Positions 10,470-21,617 of a stretch of DNA of 64,000 nt are shown here, one piece after another. The DNA is from Euryodendron excelsum (lineage: Eukaryota > Streptophyta > Magnoliopsida > Ericales > Pentaphylacaceae). The translations under genes and the position numbers were made by a program. The stretch lies in NCBI GenBank assembly GCA_033060915.1, contig CM065377.1, positions 59,176,683 through 59,240,682 of the forward strand. The letters are read 5' to 3'. The notes beneath the pieces are model-generated. The model saw only the letters and a program-made list of their open reading frames with translations. It did no database searches and was not told the DNA's origin. Within the stretch, counting starts at the first letter, position 1. Each line of letters opens with the position of its first letter.

Positions 10470-12210
10470 AGTTTAAATACTATGATTGTTCATGTCCATA
10501 TCATCTTTTGTATCTAAAACTCATTTTACATATTAGTGGATACATGTTTTGTGTTATTTTGTTCATGTGTCGATATTTTGTTCTCCTTGTTTATTATGCT
10601 TCAAACCTTGTCATGTTTTATAAATTAGTCTCAGGTGTGGCAATATGTTGATTACTTTTCAGACACTTGAGTTCTTCAGTACATGTTTGAGTATCTTATG
10701 GTTGGGTTATCATGGTTTGTATCCTTAGCACATTTATCAATATTTATAGTGATTAGTTTTTGTTTATGATGTATGTGTTAGAGAGGATTTCTAATGAGAA
10801 CCATAGTTATATTCATGCTAATGCAATTACAATGTTAAGGATATTTGAAGTCATGTGTTGGACTAATTTGAGTTATGATTGATTCACCTTTATATATGTG
10901 ATGCAATGCAAGTTTTTGGCATAAACTTATTATAAGGGAGAGTTTACACTGTTATACACTATCAGTTGTATGATGTTTTGATGGTTCTCTCTTGTGCATG
11001 CATGTCCTTATAAGGTGGAGATTTTCTATCTTGTGAGCTTTAAAACCTATTTATCGCCTATTGAGAGTGATTTACATTTATTCAAGGTTATTTTATTTAT
11101 CTTCATTCATTGAATAACTTCATTATGCTTGATGTTGGTTTACATGTTGAGTATTAGTTGGAGTTGTTGACATCTTATACACTCTTGAAGTTTTGGTTTG
11201 ATGTGGTTTTCGGATGATAAAAATAGAGGCCATCTCGTTCCATTGAGCCATTCATGTTTATATTTCTTTCTCAATATTCGTATACACATGAGCTTAAAAG
11301 GGTGTCAATGCTAAATTTCGGAGTTAGTGCATTACTTATATTTTTGTGAAGTTGAAAGTGTATGGAGTTGAAAAGTAAAAAAAAAAAAAAAAAAATGGTG
11401 AAAAGAAAAAGGAAAAAATTTCAAATAAAAAAGAAGTGAATGAAGTTAAAAAGTCCAAGATTATTGTAAAGTTGGGAATCGGAAAGTGCGTGTTTATTGA
11501 CCATCATGTGTAGTGCGCAATGCATATGTTGAGTTTCGTTATTTCTTCTTCTGTCCCTATTCTTGGCTCTTCTTTCACATGGCCGCAAGATCCGAAATTA
11601 CATGAATATTTAATTCAATTGTGCATAAGTTATCAATGTCAATTCTTTAATTGTGCTCAAAACAGTAAATATTCATTCATGAAGTTATGCCAAGTCAATA
11701 CACCTATAGCTTATCGGTTTTTGCAGATTGAGATTGCTCTACTTGCATATTTTGTACATTTACTCTTATAATGAGCTTTCCATTGAGGGATCCTGAGTGT
11801 TCATGTTCATAATTGAGGGTATGTCTGGTGAGATTTGAATCAAAGCATAAAGGATATAAATGTGTGAGTTTGAGGCATTGAAGTTACATACTATGGGTAG
11901 TGCATTTTAATGTAATTTCCTTTCTTTAATACTTTTATTCCTTTACCTTACATTGGGTCATGATTTAGGTGGATTGAGAGTGACTTGAAGGAGGTGAATA
12001 GGTGCTTCATATGTCTGTACTGTCATATCAGCATTGCATAAATAGATGTTTGTGGGTGTCCATCACTACAAGCCCTCACGAGACACCACTCGTCCACTAG
12101 AGGTAACTTAGGGGTTTAAAGGCTTGGTGCATATGCTAAATGCACTCGTGACTCCCATGAAAGTGGAGATAGGTGTTTAGTTTTAGTATTTTGCTAGGGA
12201 ATAGCAAAAA
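10470..12210 (+). other. 3' noncoding region of element A
   Basis: AT-rich DNA with no recognisable coding sequence and an A-run at about 11379-11396. The stretch 12061-12200 (GAGACACCACTCGTCCACTA, GTAACTTAGGGGTT) has a clear inverted counterpart at 58900-59060, where it also precedes a polypurine tract. It is therefore conserved 3' untranslated DNA of this Athila group. Confidence 0.6.
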
Positions 12211-12225
12211 CTTAGTTGGGGGGTG
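12211..12225 (+). promoter_or_regulatory. Polypurine tract of element A
   Basis: CTTAGTTGGGGGGTG lies directly against the TG of the 3' LTR. Its counterpart at 58871-58884 (minus strand AAGTTGGGGGGTG) occupies the same place in a second element. In the known replication cycle such a tract primes plus-strand cDNA synthesis. Confidence 0.8.
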
Positions 12226-13499
12226 TGATTATACTCTAAAAGTGCAATCTACATGTCTTGATTAGCTAATTTTTAGTTTTATATTATGTTTAATTGTGTT
12301 ATTTTAATCTTAATTCGTCAATAACTTAGTTTTGTGTTAATTTTCAGGATTCCTAGCTTAAAAGGGATTAATTGGCCCTAAAACAGAAAGGCGTTCGAAG
12401 AGAGTTCGAACGGTACAAAAATACTTTCGAATGGTATACAGGAGCGTTCGAATGGTACGTCGAACGGTCTCAGGTCAAGTTTAGGTTCGAAGGACGTTCG
12501 AAGGATTCAGAGAGCAAGTTTTCCCGTTCGAAGTGCGTTTGACGCAACATTCGAACGGTCTTCCGTGGCTTGCGAACGGTGGCCCAGGCGTTCGAACGGT
12601 TATGCGATCCTGCAAAGACTTGGAAGCCTATATAAGCTAGAATTGTGGTGTATATTTGGGTTCGCAATTTTTAACAGTGTTTTAGGTAGCAGCAACTGTA
12701 GATACAAAATTTCTTCTAGTCTATTTCAAGGTTTTTCATAGTTATTCATAATTTTTGTAATCAGATTTTCAGATTTGCAATTAATGTTTTCAATTTATAT
12801 TTACGCAACTTGTTTTTACATTATAAATATGAGTAGCTAAACTTCTTAATCTCGAGATCAAAAGCGAAGATCAATTGAATGTTTTGGATGAATAAGGAGG
12901 TATGTTTTGATTTTAAAGTTAAATTTTATAGTTTTTCTCTCTACATCTTCTTCGTTCTAAAACTTTCGAAAACCTGGACGTTTGATTATGTTCGGTAACG
13001 TTTATGCGTGAATTTATATTCAGTATATGCGTTGCAGGAATCGATGGTACTTGTCCTTGATTAAAATAAAATGAATTATTCTAAGAGTTGAAGTTTTGAA
13101 GGATATTTGTTTTTACCACTAAATATTCCGAACCCGAAACTCGCGACGTAGTCGAAGGGTTTGAGTTATCGAAATATCTCCTTCGGAATTCCAAAAGATG
13201 CAATTGGTTGGAGCAGATGATCCCAGGACCTTTTTATTAATAGTTAAAATCCACATTGTTTCCAATTAATTACTCTTGAGTTTGAATTAGTTTAGACAAA
13301 TATACCATCTCAAAACAATCAGATTTTTCTTTCCCTTTTAGAAGCAAGTCGTAAGGTTTTGTGAGCAACTAAGAGCAATGTTTTAGTGCTTGTGGTTCTG
13401 TGTAATTTGCTCCATGTGAATTGACCTCATTCTTACGAGTTATACTACTCTGCCGCCTACACTTGGGATATCTCGAGTATACATTTGGAGGCTGAGTCA
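12226..13499 (+). mobile_element. 3' LTR of element A (1274 bp)
   Basis: Begins TGATTATACTCTAAAAGTGC after the polypurine tract and ends GGCTGAGTCA, matching the GCGAGTCA end of solo LTR 2. The U3 holds a TTCGAACGG array (12390-12600) and the TATA box CTATATAAG (12628-12636). The 5' LTR is outside the window, so age and target duplication cannot be read. It abuts the truncated old LTR beginning at 13500. Confidence 0.8.
12390..12636 (+). promoter_or_regulatory. U3 TTCGAACGG array and TATA box of element A LTR
   Basis: At least nine TTCGAA cores, most in the form GTTCGAACGG or GTTCGAAGG, lie between 12393 and 12600, followed by CTATATAAG at 12628. Two phrases are shared with the internal block at 7257-7385: CGTTCGAAGAG and CGAACGGTGGC. 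Confidence 0.65.
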
Positions 13500-14024
13500 A
13501 GAGGAGAGGGAGCGGAGGAGAAATAATGTAAAAAGGAGAGATGTTGCCCTCATTGCATACTGATTAATGATCAATGAATGAATCTGGGTAGAGAGGGAAA
13601 CCCATTGAAATAGTAGAGAAATGTCTCATAAAAAGATCCAAGAGTCCTCTGCTAGAGAGAGAATGAGAGCTCTATATATCATCTCTCAATAATCTGAATC
13701 CTCTCTATTAGTGATTTGAATTGACAAGAAATGTAGGTTTATATAGATGGGTCACATATGTGGCTTATAGACATGTGAATGGCAGTCAATCAAGTGGGGA
13801 CACGTGTCCAAATAGCTATTTTCATGAAAGAGTGACACGTGTCTCATAGCCTCTCTATCCAATTCTCTCGTCAATATAAATCTCAATTAGTTAAAAGGTG
13901 ATACTTGTGCTCACACATCATCTCATAACTAGCACTTTCTTATGACCCACCACACCACAACCTCTATGGAATCCCCTAGGTGACGTGTGCCTTGAGCGGG
14001 TTTGAGTCCCACCGAGATCGTCTA
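13500..14024 (-). mobile_element. Old LTR, minus orientation, interrupted and truncated (element E, left copy)
   Basis: The reverse complement matches 33000-33518 over about 500 bp with scattered differences and small indels. Shared words include CTATATAAACC-type TATA, GGAATCCCCTAGGTGACG and CATTCATTGATC. At its low end it is cut by the end of element A (13499), so A inserted into this LTR. At its high end it is cut by the Tat element; its last bases continue after 28924. It is clearly older than both insertions. Confidence 0.7.
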
Positions 14025-14930
14025 TGTGTGTGGAGCTGCGTGAGTGGTGAGTGGTCAAACCTGTAGAGGGTGACCCTCTGGGAAGTTAACGGCAGGCGCT
14101 GTCTAAGCGAAGGACCACCGGAGGTGGAGGAGAGAGAGTTGAGGCGGTCCTAAGAAGAGAGAGAGTGGCAGTGTCCCAAAGAGCTTGGAGAGATTTTGGA
14201 GAGGTTGGTGGTGAGCATTCAATGTGCAATGAATGTCTTGAATGTCCTGTCAATGGAGAATGAAGGTTCCCTTTATATAGGTGAGGGAAGTACTTCATGA
14301 TTGGCCATTCAGTTGTCGAGGTTTTTGGTGATTGGCTACTCAGACCTGAGACGGAGCCTTTCGTTGGTTGGCTCCTCAGTCTGGAGCTCCTCGAAGACCG
14401 ACATTCTGAATGTCAACTCTGTACCTGTGTAGCAACAGTGATTCAGTAATTCAGACGTTCAGGCATTAAATACGCTTTGTCGTTTGCTTGGAGATCCCTC
14501 TCTCTCTAAGACCGGCCAGAGGGGCAAGACCCCTCGGCGAGCTCTCAACTCTAGCCTCCAATCCACTTGTCTCCTGGTGATCCCGCGCGGAGATCCCTAG
14601 GTCCTGCTCCCAACCTAGGTTATGGAGAATAAGTCATGGAGAATTATGCTAAGTATGGAGATGCGTTCGGCGGTGAGGTTCCATGGCCGAGCCAGGAGGT
14701 GCCGAGCGCGAAGCCATGACGCGGAGGAGGTGTCCCGAGGTCACTTGTAGGCGAGGGACTCTTGATGTCTTATCTCGGAGGAGGCGCTCTTCGCGCTATC
14801 CTCGGTGAATGAGCTGTCTTGGTACACACGTCGCCTCGATAGGCTGCCACATGGAGCCAAGCGTAGGAGAAAGAGTGGTGAATTGCTGGAGTGTCCTCTT
14901 ACAGAGTAGAGCTGGACACTCATACCTACA
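14025..14930 (-). repeat. 3' LTR of the Tat element
   Basis: In element orientation this is the downstream LTR. It contains the TATA box CTATATAAAG on the minus strand at 14280-14271. It differs from the other LTR at about eleven positions, nearly all transitions. The small open frame at 14086-14298, repeated at 28075-28287, is just LTR sequence. Confidence 0.92.
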
Positions 14931-14945
14931 ATATGCCCCTTGTGC
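14931..14945 (-). promoter_or_regulatory. Polypurine-tract-like sequence of the Tat element
   Basis: On the minus strand CACAAGGGGCATAT lies directly before the 3' LTR. It is short and interrupted for a polypurine tract, but it is in the right place. Confidence 0.45.
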
Positions 14946-15362
14946 GTGTGCCCTCACTAATATTGAGGGTGCGCGTACACACTATTGGAGATAACTTTTG
15001 AGAAGCCTGCGAACAAGTAGTAGTTTTGTCTTGTAGAGTTTTTCTTTTTTTTTTTTTTTTAGTTATTAATATGGAAAGGCATCACAAAGTTGTAAAAAAG
15101 GGGGGCAGATGCTGAGCGGAGTGGAGTGGAGCGAGAGGAGCGGAGCGCATCGAGCGGAACCCGTTAAATGGGGGTGCGGGGGCGTAGCCCCCGCGGTATG
15201 GTACAGTGAAATAGCTGTCAAAGTAGAGTAAGAGGCTTCGTTTAACGGAGTGATGTGATTTATCAAATAATGAGGAAGAGTGCAATTGTTCTTTGATTGG
15301 GAGGCCTGCAATGACCTTTGGGTGCAATGGTGTAAGAGGGCATTGTCCAGGTGTCGGGCTAG
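14946..15362. other. Region between 3' LTR and antisense promoter, with hairpin
   Basis: Noncoding. It contains a poly-T of about 18 (15042-15060), GGAGCG-type short repeats and a perfect stem-loop GCGGGGGCGTAGCCCCCGC at 15176-15194. No gene is recognised. Confidence 0.4.
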
Positions 15363-15370
15363 TATAAATA
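15363..15370 (+). promoter_or_regulatory. TATA box of antisense PMD transcription unit
   Basis: TATAAATA in the context AGTATAAATAGGAG. The same 12-base word GTATAAATAGGA occurs at 20522-20533 in front of the second antisense unit, pointing to a shared promoter design. It is on the strand opposite to gag-pol. Confidence 0.6.
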
Positions 15371-17269
15371 GGAGCTGGAATTCATTTTGCCCCTTGGCAA
15401 AATTTTGGAGAGTTTTGTGAGTTCTCTAGTGCTTTGAGATTCTCTTCTTTGGTTGTGGGAGTGCTTGGGACATCAAATTCTCTCATTTTGCTTTCACAGA
15501 GGTGGCCCACCAAGGTGATTTTATTTGCCTGAATTTTAGTTGGTAATTATTTCTTCGAAGTAGCTGGCCTGAGGTTGCAAAAAGAAGTTGCGCATATGTA
15601 ACCGAGGCAGCATTTTGGCGAGGTAAGTGGAGAGGAGGGGATTTGGGCTTGGCTTGGAAGGAAGTGGTCTTGGCCCACTTAGAGTTAAGTATTTGACCCA
15701 TTGGTAAAAGGACAAAGTAGATATGTATATATAGATATATACATGCGTATAGATAGATATTATAACTAGATAAAGGTCAACGAATTACTGAAGTTCATCA
15801 GTCGTACGTGGATTACCAAAATCACTGAGGATTAAAGCTGCTTGGGAGTGCGAGGCGTCGTCACCGAGGGAGGGAGCTGCGGAGGCTTTGGGTGCTTTAC
15901 TGAGGCTCCGCGTGGAGGATTTTCCCAGTGTCTTGCCGAAGCGTCGTGACGAGGGCTTGACCGAAGCTGTGCGCCGAGGTGGGGCTGGCCTTGATTCGGG
16001 GGTTTGAAGGCAAGTTGCGATCTGTGAGGGCTTGGGTTGCAGGGGTTTGGTGGTTTCGCGGTTTTCCACCGAGGCGCTGTTGGTGTTTTGCCGCTGTTTT
16101 GAATTTAGGGAGTTGGGTTTGGTGAGTTGTGTTTTGTTACAAGTTGGGGTTTGCACGCTAGGTGTTTGGCAGGTTGCTTCAACGAGCTAAGGAGGGGTTG
16201 GGGAGGCAATAGGCCGTTGGGTGTTGGCGAGGGGGCGACACAAGCAGTGTGGGCGAGGGGTACACGAGGCTTCTTGGTGGAGGGGTTGACTGAGGTGACC
16301 AAGTCGGATTTTGTTACGCCAAAGCTGGGTCGTCAGCGAGGTTAGTGTTGTGTTGCCGAAGTGTCTCCAGCCGAGGTGGGCGCCGGGTTTCGTCGAGAGT
16401 CGTCTTCACCGAGGTTCGTTTTTGCCGAGGTGAAGGTTCCAGCAGGCACTAAAGCAAGTTTCACTGAGGCGGAGTGGCAGGTGGAGTTGCTGCGACATGT
16501 GCTGAAGGTGTCGTTTCGTGCCTCCACTGACAGCTCTAGTTGGGTTTCGCGTGGGGTACTGAAGCTGCGGCGAGCCGTCAAGGCTATAACTCTGCCGAGG
16601 TGGGTCCTGGTCGAAAGCAAGATTTGACGGGCTATCGAGGTAACCCAGCTCTGCCGTGGTTGGTTTCGTCGAGTGTTTGGGTTGCTCCGCGATTGTTGCC
16701 AAAGTCGATCGACGCCCTTTGCTGCAGAGGGTTTCTCTGAGGAGGTGGGGTTGGTCGAAGAGGGTTAGTCGTGGGCTTGAAGCTACTGGTCCGTTGCGAG
16801 AGGGTTCTCGCGCACCAGGTGTTTGAGGAAGTGATTCAACGAGACTGGGTCGAGGGTGTTGGGGTAGGGGGCTAGCCGAGGCATCGTGGGGAACTAGGCG
16901 AGGCAAGCGGCGGAGGGGGGTGGTTGCGGTGACTTGGGCGAGGGGGGGGGGGGGTGGTGAGGCCTCAGGCCAAGGCGTTGGGCGAGTGGGGTGGGCCGAG
17001 GGAACTTGGGCGAGGGGGGCAGCAGAGGGAGCTGGGTAAGGGATTTGTTTGGGTGAGGGAAGGGAGGTGCCGAGGGAGCCGAGTCAGAGGGCTCGAGCCT
17101 ACTTGGCGAAAGGAGGGGACTGGGGCACGAGGAGCAGTGGAGGGGGCTGGCCGAGGGGTTCGTTGGGGAGGCGTTGACCAGTTGGGTGGAGGCGTTGACT
17201 GCTTGTGGAGGGGTTGAGTAGAATTGTTGGGCATTTGTTGGGCTTGAACTTTTTCAGTGATTGCGAAAT
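15371..17269 (+). other. Long leader of the PMD unit, rich in GCCGAGG words
   Basis: About 1.9 kb between TATA and PMD start codon. 15840-17230 is G-rich and built from irregular repeats of (G)CCGAGG, GGGCGAGG and TGGCGAG, with a 13-G run near 16942. Open frames on both strands are repeat artefacts with no recognisable domain. Splice-like GT...AG words exist, so part may be a leader intron; I cannot fix its ends. Confidence 0.45.
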
Positions 17270-20009
17270 ATGGCTAGTCAAAGGCAATCCCGACGTGCTG
17301 TTGCCCCTCGTGTGGGGAGGCGTCCGAGCTTGAAGCGGAGTAAAGGCGAAGATCCTCCATTTGTTCCTGGGGCTCACCATTGGTATCGAGCCCCGTATTT
17401 GAAAGGTGATAGGTTTTGGGATTTGTTTAAGACATTTACTGAACGTGCCCCTCGTCTGGTGGATGCGATTTTGTTAGTTCCTGAGGCTGAGCGGGGAGCT
17501 GAGGAGTTGATTATGCCGGCCTTAGTGCACCGTTTCTGTGTTGAGCGAGGGGACTTTCCATACAGTTTTCCTCGCTATGAGGGGTATGTTAACCCGTATA
17601 GAGGGATGGATGTGTGCATACGCAAGATTTTGGAGGATGAGACATCGGTGGAGCTATTACAGAGGGCTCATATTTTGCATGCTATTCGGAGCTCGTCGGA
17701 GTGTTGCATTTCTAGAGACAAGGGTTGGCTATCCACGATCATATCTCGGTGGAGCACCAACACCCACACTTTTATTACTCATTGGGGTGAGTTATGTCCC
17801 ACGCTAGAGGATGTCTGTGGGTTGATGCAGCTGGAGCTGTTTGGTGAGGTGTCCTTCGACAGCTTAGTATTGAGTGGCGAGGAGCAGGCGGCCTTGGATG
17901 CTTTGAGGGTGGCCGAGCAGGCGGTGAAGGCTGGGTCGAAGAGTTCTTTTGGTGGTTGGATCCGCTACTGGTACCGAGATTTGAGGGGTGGTGATGCTAG
18001 TGATGGCGAGGCCGGCATTGATGGGCCGGGTTTGAGGAGTCCCCATCATTTGGCTGGGTTTATTGCTTGTTGGTTGGCGAGACCTATTTTTGACGGACCC
18101 CCTCAGGATGGGATCAGCTCGAGAGTCTTTCCTCTTGCAGCAGTACTTGCATCGGGGAGGTCACTGCCCCTTGCCCCTTTATTCCTTGGGACATTGTTTC
18201 ACCGTCTTGACTTAGTGAAGTCTGCTTCAGCGAGATCGTTGGGGAGATTTGATATTCCTACCTACATCTCAGCGTCATTCCTGCTTATGTTTTTCTATGA
18301 GCGATTCCCTTCTGCTGCTCCGAGACCGAGGCACCGGAATCCGGCGGACGGGAGCGTTCCGCGTTGTTGGAGGTGGGGGAGTCGGTTGCCGCAGCGTTCG
18401 TTGGCTGACGTGATTGATGACGAGCGCCAGTTTTAGTTTCGGCCTTATGTTGGCAGTTTGGAGGGGATAGATCCTTTGGATATATATCCGGGGGAGGCTC
18501 AGGCAGTCGGTGTTGACCGGCCCGAGGGATATTTCGGGTTTCAGTTGGTACAGTTGGGTATTATGATTCCGTCATTTGTGCCAGCTTTGCATGAGACCGG
18601 GAGCTATGGTGTGGAGGTATATAGTACACACCGAGTGGCTCGGCAGTTTGGGTTTGATTTGGTGGCCCCGCGGCGCATAGAGCCATTGAGCTTGTCAGGT
18701 GCTTGCCAGCGCTTCTTGTTTGGGAGGGTGGATCAGTCTTTTCGAGGGGTTTTAGGGATGACTCTTCCCGAGGCCAGTAGGCTAGGAGTGGCCAGCGCAA
18801 GTTGGAGGCGATTCTGGAAACAGAATCTTGGGGACTTCCATTCCTATGTTCTTACGGAGCCTGCTGAGCTGTATGTCTCTGCCATTTACTCAGAGGATCA
18901 TTCTTTATCGCTACCTGCGATAAAGGATGTACCGGATGTGGACCGGGGTGAGATATCATTTTATGCGAAGCCGACGATCCCTAGATTAGTGGAAGGTGAG
19001 GGGTTGCTGGGGCATAGTGGGGAGCGAAGTAGGAAGCGAGCTGCGAGCCATGGAGTGGTGAGGGGCGTCCCGGCAAAGAAAAAGGTAAGAATTTTTTTTT
19101 TTTTTTTTTTTTGCCATGACTAATATTTTTATTTAACAATAGGTTTCGAAGGAGGCGAGGGTACTGCGACTTAGCGATGTTGGAGGTTTGCCCACGCCAA
19201 TTGACTCTTTGGAGCCGATAGGGGATTTGCTGCAGGATGTGGTGGGGGCGGAGCGCGTAGTATTGGAGGAGGATTGGGCAGGTTCTGGAGATGTAGGATC
19301 TGCTTCAGAGGGTCGTGTGGGTTCTGTGACTTCTCCTGAGGCTGGCGATTCGGAGTCGGACGTAGGTAGGTTAGAGGAAGGAGATGGGGATGAGGATTGG
19401 ACGGCTGAGATTGAGGCCAGACGCAGAGCTGAGCTGGCTGCCATAGGTTTGAGGGAGTTGCCGCCTCGGTGTTCTACTAGTGTTCATTGCCCTCCCAGTG
19501 TATTTCCTTCGAGGAGTGCTACTTCTACCTCTGAGCCCGCTAGTTCGAGGTGCTTTGCTGTTCCAGCCTTTCCTTCTATTTTTCCATCGCCGGCAGTATC
19601 CCCTGCTTCTGGTGCCAGAGTTAGCCAGACAGTTTCTGCCTTGTCATTGAGGGCTATTCCCGGTGTGCGCCAGACTCCACTTTTCGTAGGCATGTCTTCT
19701 GCATCTGTGACGACTGATTCTATTGTGGAGGCCGCTACCGTAGGGTTACCTTCTGTATCCATGTCGGTCATTGCATCGTCTTCTGAACCACGAGAGGATA
19801 CGACACTGAGGCCTATAGCGTCAGCGGTGGAGGCAATTACCGTTGCCCCTGTTCCTGGCACGGTTGATGAGAAGTTGACTGAGGTCAAACTTATTCTTAA
19901 AAAGATGGAGGCAAAGAAGAAATGTATGGAGGAGAGGCGGGCTAAGCTGGGAGAGGGTCCTGAGGGGGTCTTTAGCATGGATGGGCACGCCGCCCAAGGT
20001 ATTGTGTGA
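17270..20009 (+). pseudogene. Plant mobile domain (PMD, aminotransferase-like) protein, antisense in Tat element
   Basis: The start ATG at 17270 gives MASQRQSRRAV. The frame runs to 19084, then a 58-bp intron (19085-19142: GTAAGA donor, 22-nt T run, CTAAT branch-like word, AATAG acceptor) joins in phase 0 to exon 2 (19143-20009), about 890 residues in all. The PMD signature sits at about residues 157-190: WLSTIISRWSTNTHTF, then HWGELCPTLEDVCGLM. Exon 2 is acidic and Ser-rich, with a charged possible coiled coil (KLILKKMEAKKKCMEERRAK) near the end. A single in-frame TAG at 18434-18436 interrupts exon 1. PMD proteins are known both as host silencing factors and as passengers of plant transposons. 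The function here is unknown; RNA- or silencing-related roles are inference. Confidence 0.8.
19085..19142 (+). other. Intron in the PMD gene
   Basis: AAG|GTAAGAA ... TTTAACAATAG|GTTTCG. Both flanking exons are open in phase 0 and the region between is a T run plus CTAATA. At 58 bp it is near the lower limit for plant introns, but the long T run may have contracted. The intron is on the antisense strand, so it would not be spliced from genomic RNA of the retroelement; that explains how it survives retrotransposition. Confidence 0.7.
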
Positions 20010-20410
20010 GGGTGAGTGTGGGAGTGATTTTTGTAATAATCAGTCTTGATGTAACCCCCCTTTAATGTAATAGATCCACCGTTTGGTTCCTCTTACATTT
20101 CTTTGTCCATTGTGCTTCTTTAGGAGAGATAGTCTTAGTTGTATGCTTGTTTATCTTAACTGCTTTGATCTTGTGTAAGCGGTCGTGTCTTGTCTTTTGA
20201 CAGACTGTTGAGTTGTCTCGTTAACACTTTTTTGCAGCAAGTAATCTTGTCAAGGCTTCTCAAAAACTTTGCGTAAAGCATTTGTTGTCCATTGATGAGC
20301 CTTGTTGAGCTGAGGGTGAGCTTTTTTTTTTAGTGACCAGTCTCTTCAGTGACTAGTGACTTTTGTTTGTCGCCTTCTAGCAGGAATTTTCACGTGCTAA
20401 GTTAAAAGGT
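20010..20410 (+). other. 3' flank of PMD gene and spacer
   Basis: T/G-rich, typical of plant 3' untranslated DNA (TTTGTAATAATC, TTTAATGTAATAG near 20060). No gene is seen between here and the poly-G run. Confidence 0.4.
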
Positions 20411-20519
<109 letters not shown>

Positions 20520-20522
20520 GGG

Positions 20523-20530
20523 TATAAATA
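20523..20530 (+). promoter_or_regulatory. TATA box of second antisense unit
   Basis: GGTATAAATAGGAGG, six bases after the poly-G run. It has the same TATA context as at 15363. The first ATG in a good position is at 20588. Confidence 0.5.
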
Positions 20531-20587
20531 GGAGGGGGTAGTATAGTGGTTGAAGTATTGTGGGAGTTTATCTGATCAATTCTTCTC

Positions 20588-21450
20588 ATGGTTGGGTTGT
20601 TCATCTTCGAATATGGAGATGGAGATGTGAGCTTTGGAGCTGGTTTTTATGGGATGGGCGGCGTCGAAAATTACTGTACCGCAGGGCCCACCTCTATCTC
20701 AAAGAGGGAGGAGGTCTGCAGGGTCGAAGTCTTCGCCTTTGCGGCCCTCTTCCTTCTCCTTCTTTGGAATGAGAGGCGTTAGGGACGCGGAGAGAGCTAT
20801 GGAGGTGAGTCGAGGGACGACCATGTCTTGCATCTCCTTAATGCTCTCTGCAAGGGCCGTTTTGAGAGAGCCTCTGGCTATCTTTGTTGGGCTCCTACCT
20901 TCCTGTTGGCATGGAGGAGGAGAGAGAGATGGGTCGGGGGAGCGGCTGGGGCGGCTCTTGTTGCAGTGCTTTGGCTCTTTGGTCTGGTGCTTCAAAAAGC
21001 CCTTTTGGATTGAGAGGTGTCAGGGAGATGCCCAGGCCGTTTTGTGATGGTGATCCGCTGGAGGGTGTACACTAGGACAAGGCGGCAGAATTGTTGTCAC
21101 CTGCCTTGCCCTCGTAGTCCTCGGAGCACACCTTGGAGCGGCCTGGGGTTGAGGTTGTATTTCATTGGAGCGTCTGCTCGTCGTTTGTCGTTGGAGCAGC
21201 GAACTACCAAAGGAGCATCCTCATCTTAGGGAGACGGCGGGAGCTCCCTAGTTTTTCCAGAGAGTGGACCTTCGAGGAGATGGAAGGCTCCCTCCTTTGA
21301 TGAGTTTGTTGTACTAGTTGAGGCCACTGGTACTTGAGCCCTCACTAGTAGTAAGTGAGCAGACGAGTTTGTTGTAATAGTTGATTCTTGTAATTATGAG
21401 ATCCTCAAAATGCCGGGGTATGTACTTGTAATTGAGCAGTCAATAAAATA
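20588..21450 (+). other. Second antisense transcription unit, product not recognised
   Basis: Between the TATA box at 20523 and an AATAAA at 21442-21447 lies GC-rich DNA with several overlapping open frames: 20588-20782 (64 residues, from the first ATG), 20634-21047 (137 residues), and others. In the 137-residue frame the phrase FFGMRGVRDAERAME resembles a later phrase (FGLRGVREMPRP) in the neighbouring frame, hinting at an internal repeat. I recognise no domain. It could be a small gene, a decayed passenger exon, or a noncoding transcript. Confidence 0.35.
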
Positions 21451-21617
21451 TTGGCATCTTCACGTTGAATAAATGTATTGGTAGGAATGCTTCTTGTGAA
21501 AACATATTAGGAGATAATGGAGATAACTGTGAATGGAATTTATAGTGAATCTTTTGGAGATACATGAAAATTCTGGCGATACATTGGAGATTCATCAAAC
21601 ACAATGTGCGTTTGTGG

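Larger units (their letters stand above)
1..13499 (+). mobile_element. Athila-like Ty3/gypsy retrotransposon, 3' part (element A)
   Basis: The 3' half of a plus-strand Athila-type element; the 5' LTR, gag, protease and RT lie left of the window. In order it holds integrase (1-64 and 4749-5774), a first env-like ORF (6011-6903), a 37-nt poly-G, a motif array with TATA box (7257-7385), a second env-like ORF (7605-10469), about 1.7 kb of noncoding DNA, a polypurine tract (12211-12225) and a 3' LTR (12226-13499). Two solo LTRs interrupt it. The lineage call rests on the integrase C-terminal wording (YRLVYGKACHLP, VNGHRLKPY), env-like ORFs downstream of pol, and the TTGGGGGGTG tract before an LTR starting TGATTA. 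Every ORF is broken, so it cannot move by itself. Confidence 0.85.

Noticed and set aside
14086..14298. 70-residue open frame found twice (also 28075-28287)
   Set aside because: It lies wholly inside the two LTRs of the Tat element; the duplication is the LTR, and there is no domain.
15785..17380. Several 60-170 residue frames on both strands
   Set aside because: They arise from GCCGAGG-type repeats lacking stops; Pro/Arg/Ser-rich, no domain, overlapping in many frames.
19188..20009. Exon 2 of the PMD gene as an independent gene starting at ATG 19188
   Set aside because: The frame is open upstream to a good splice acceptor at 19142 and joins exon 1 in phase 0.
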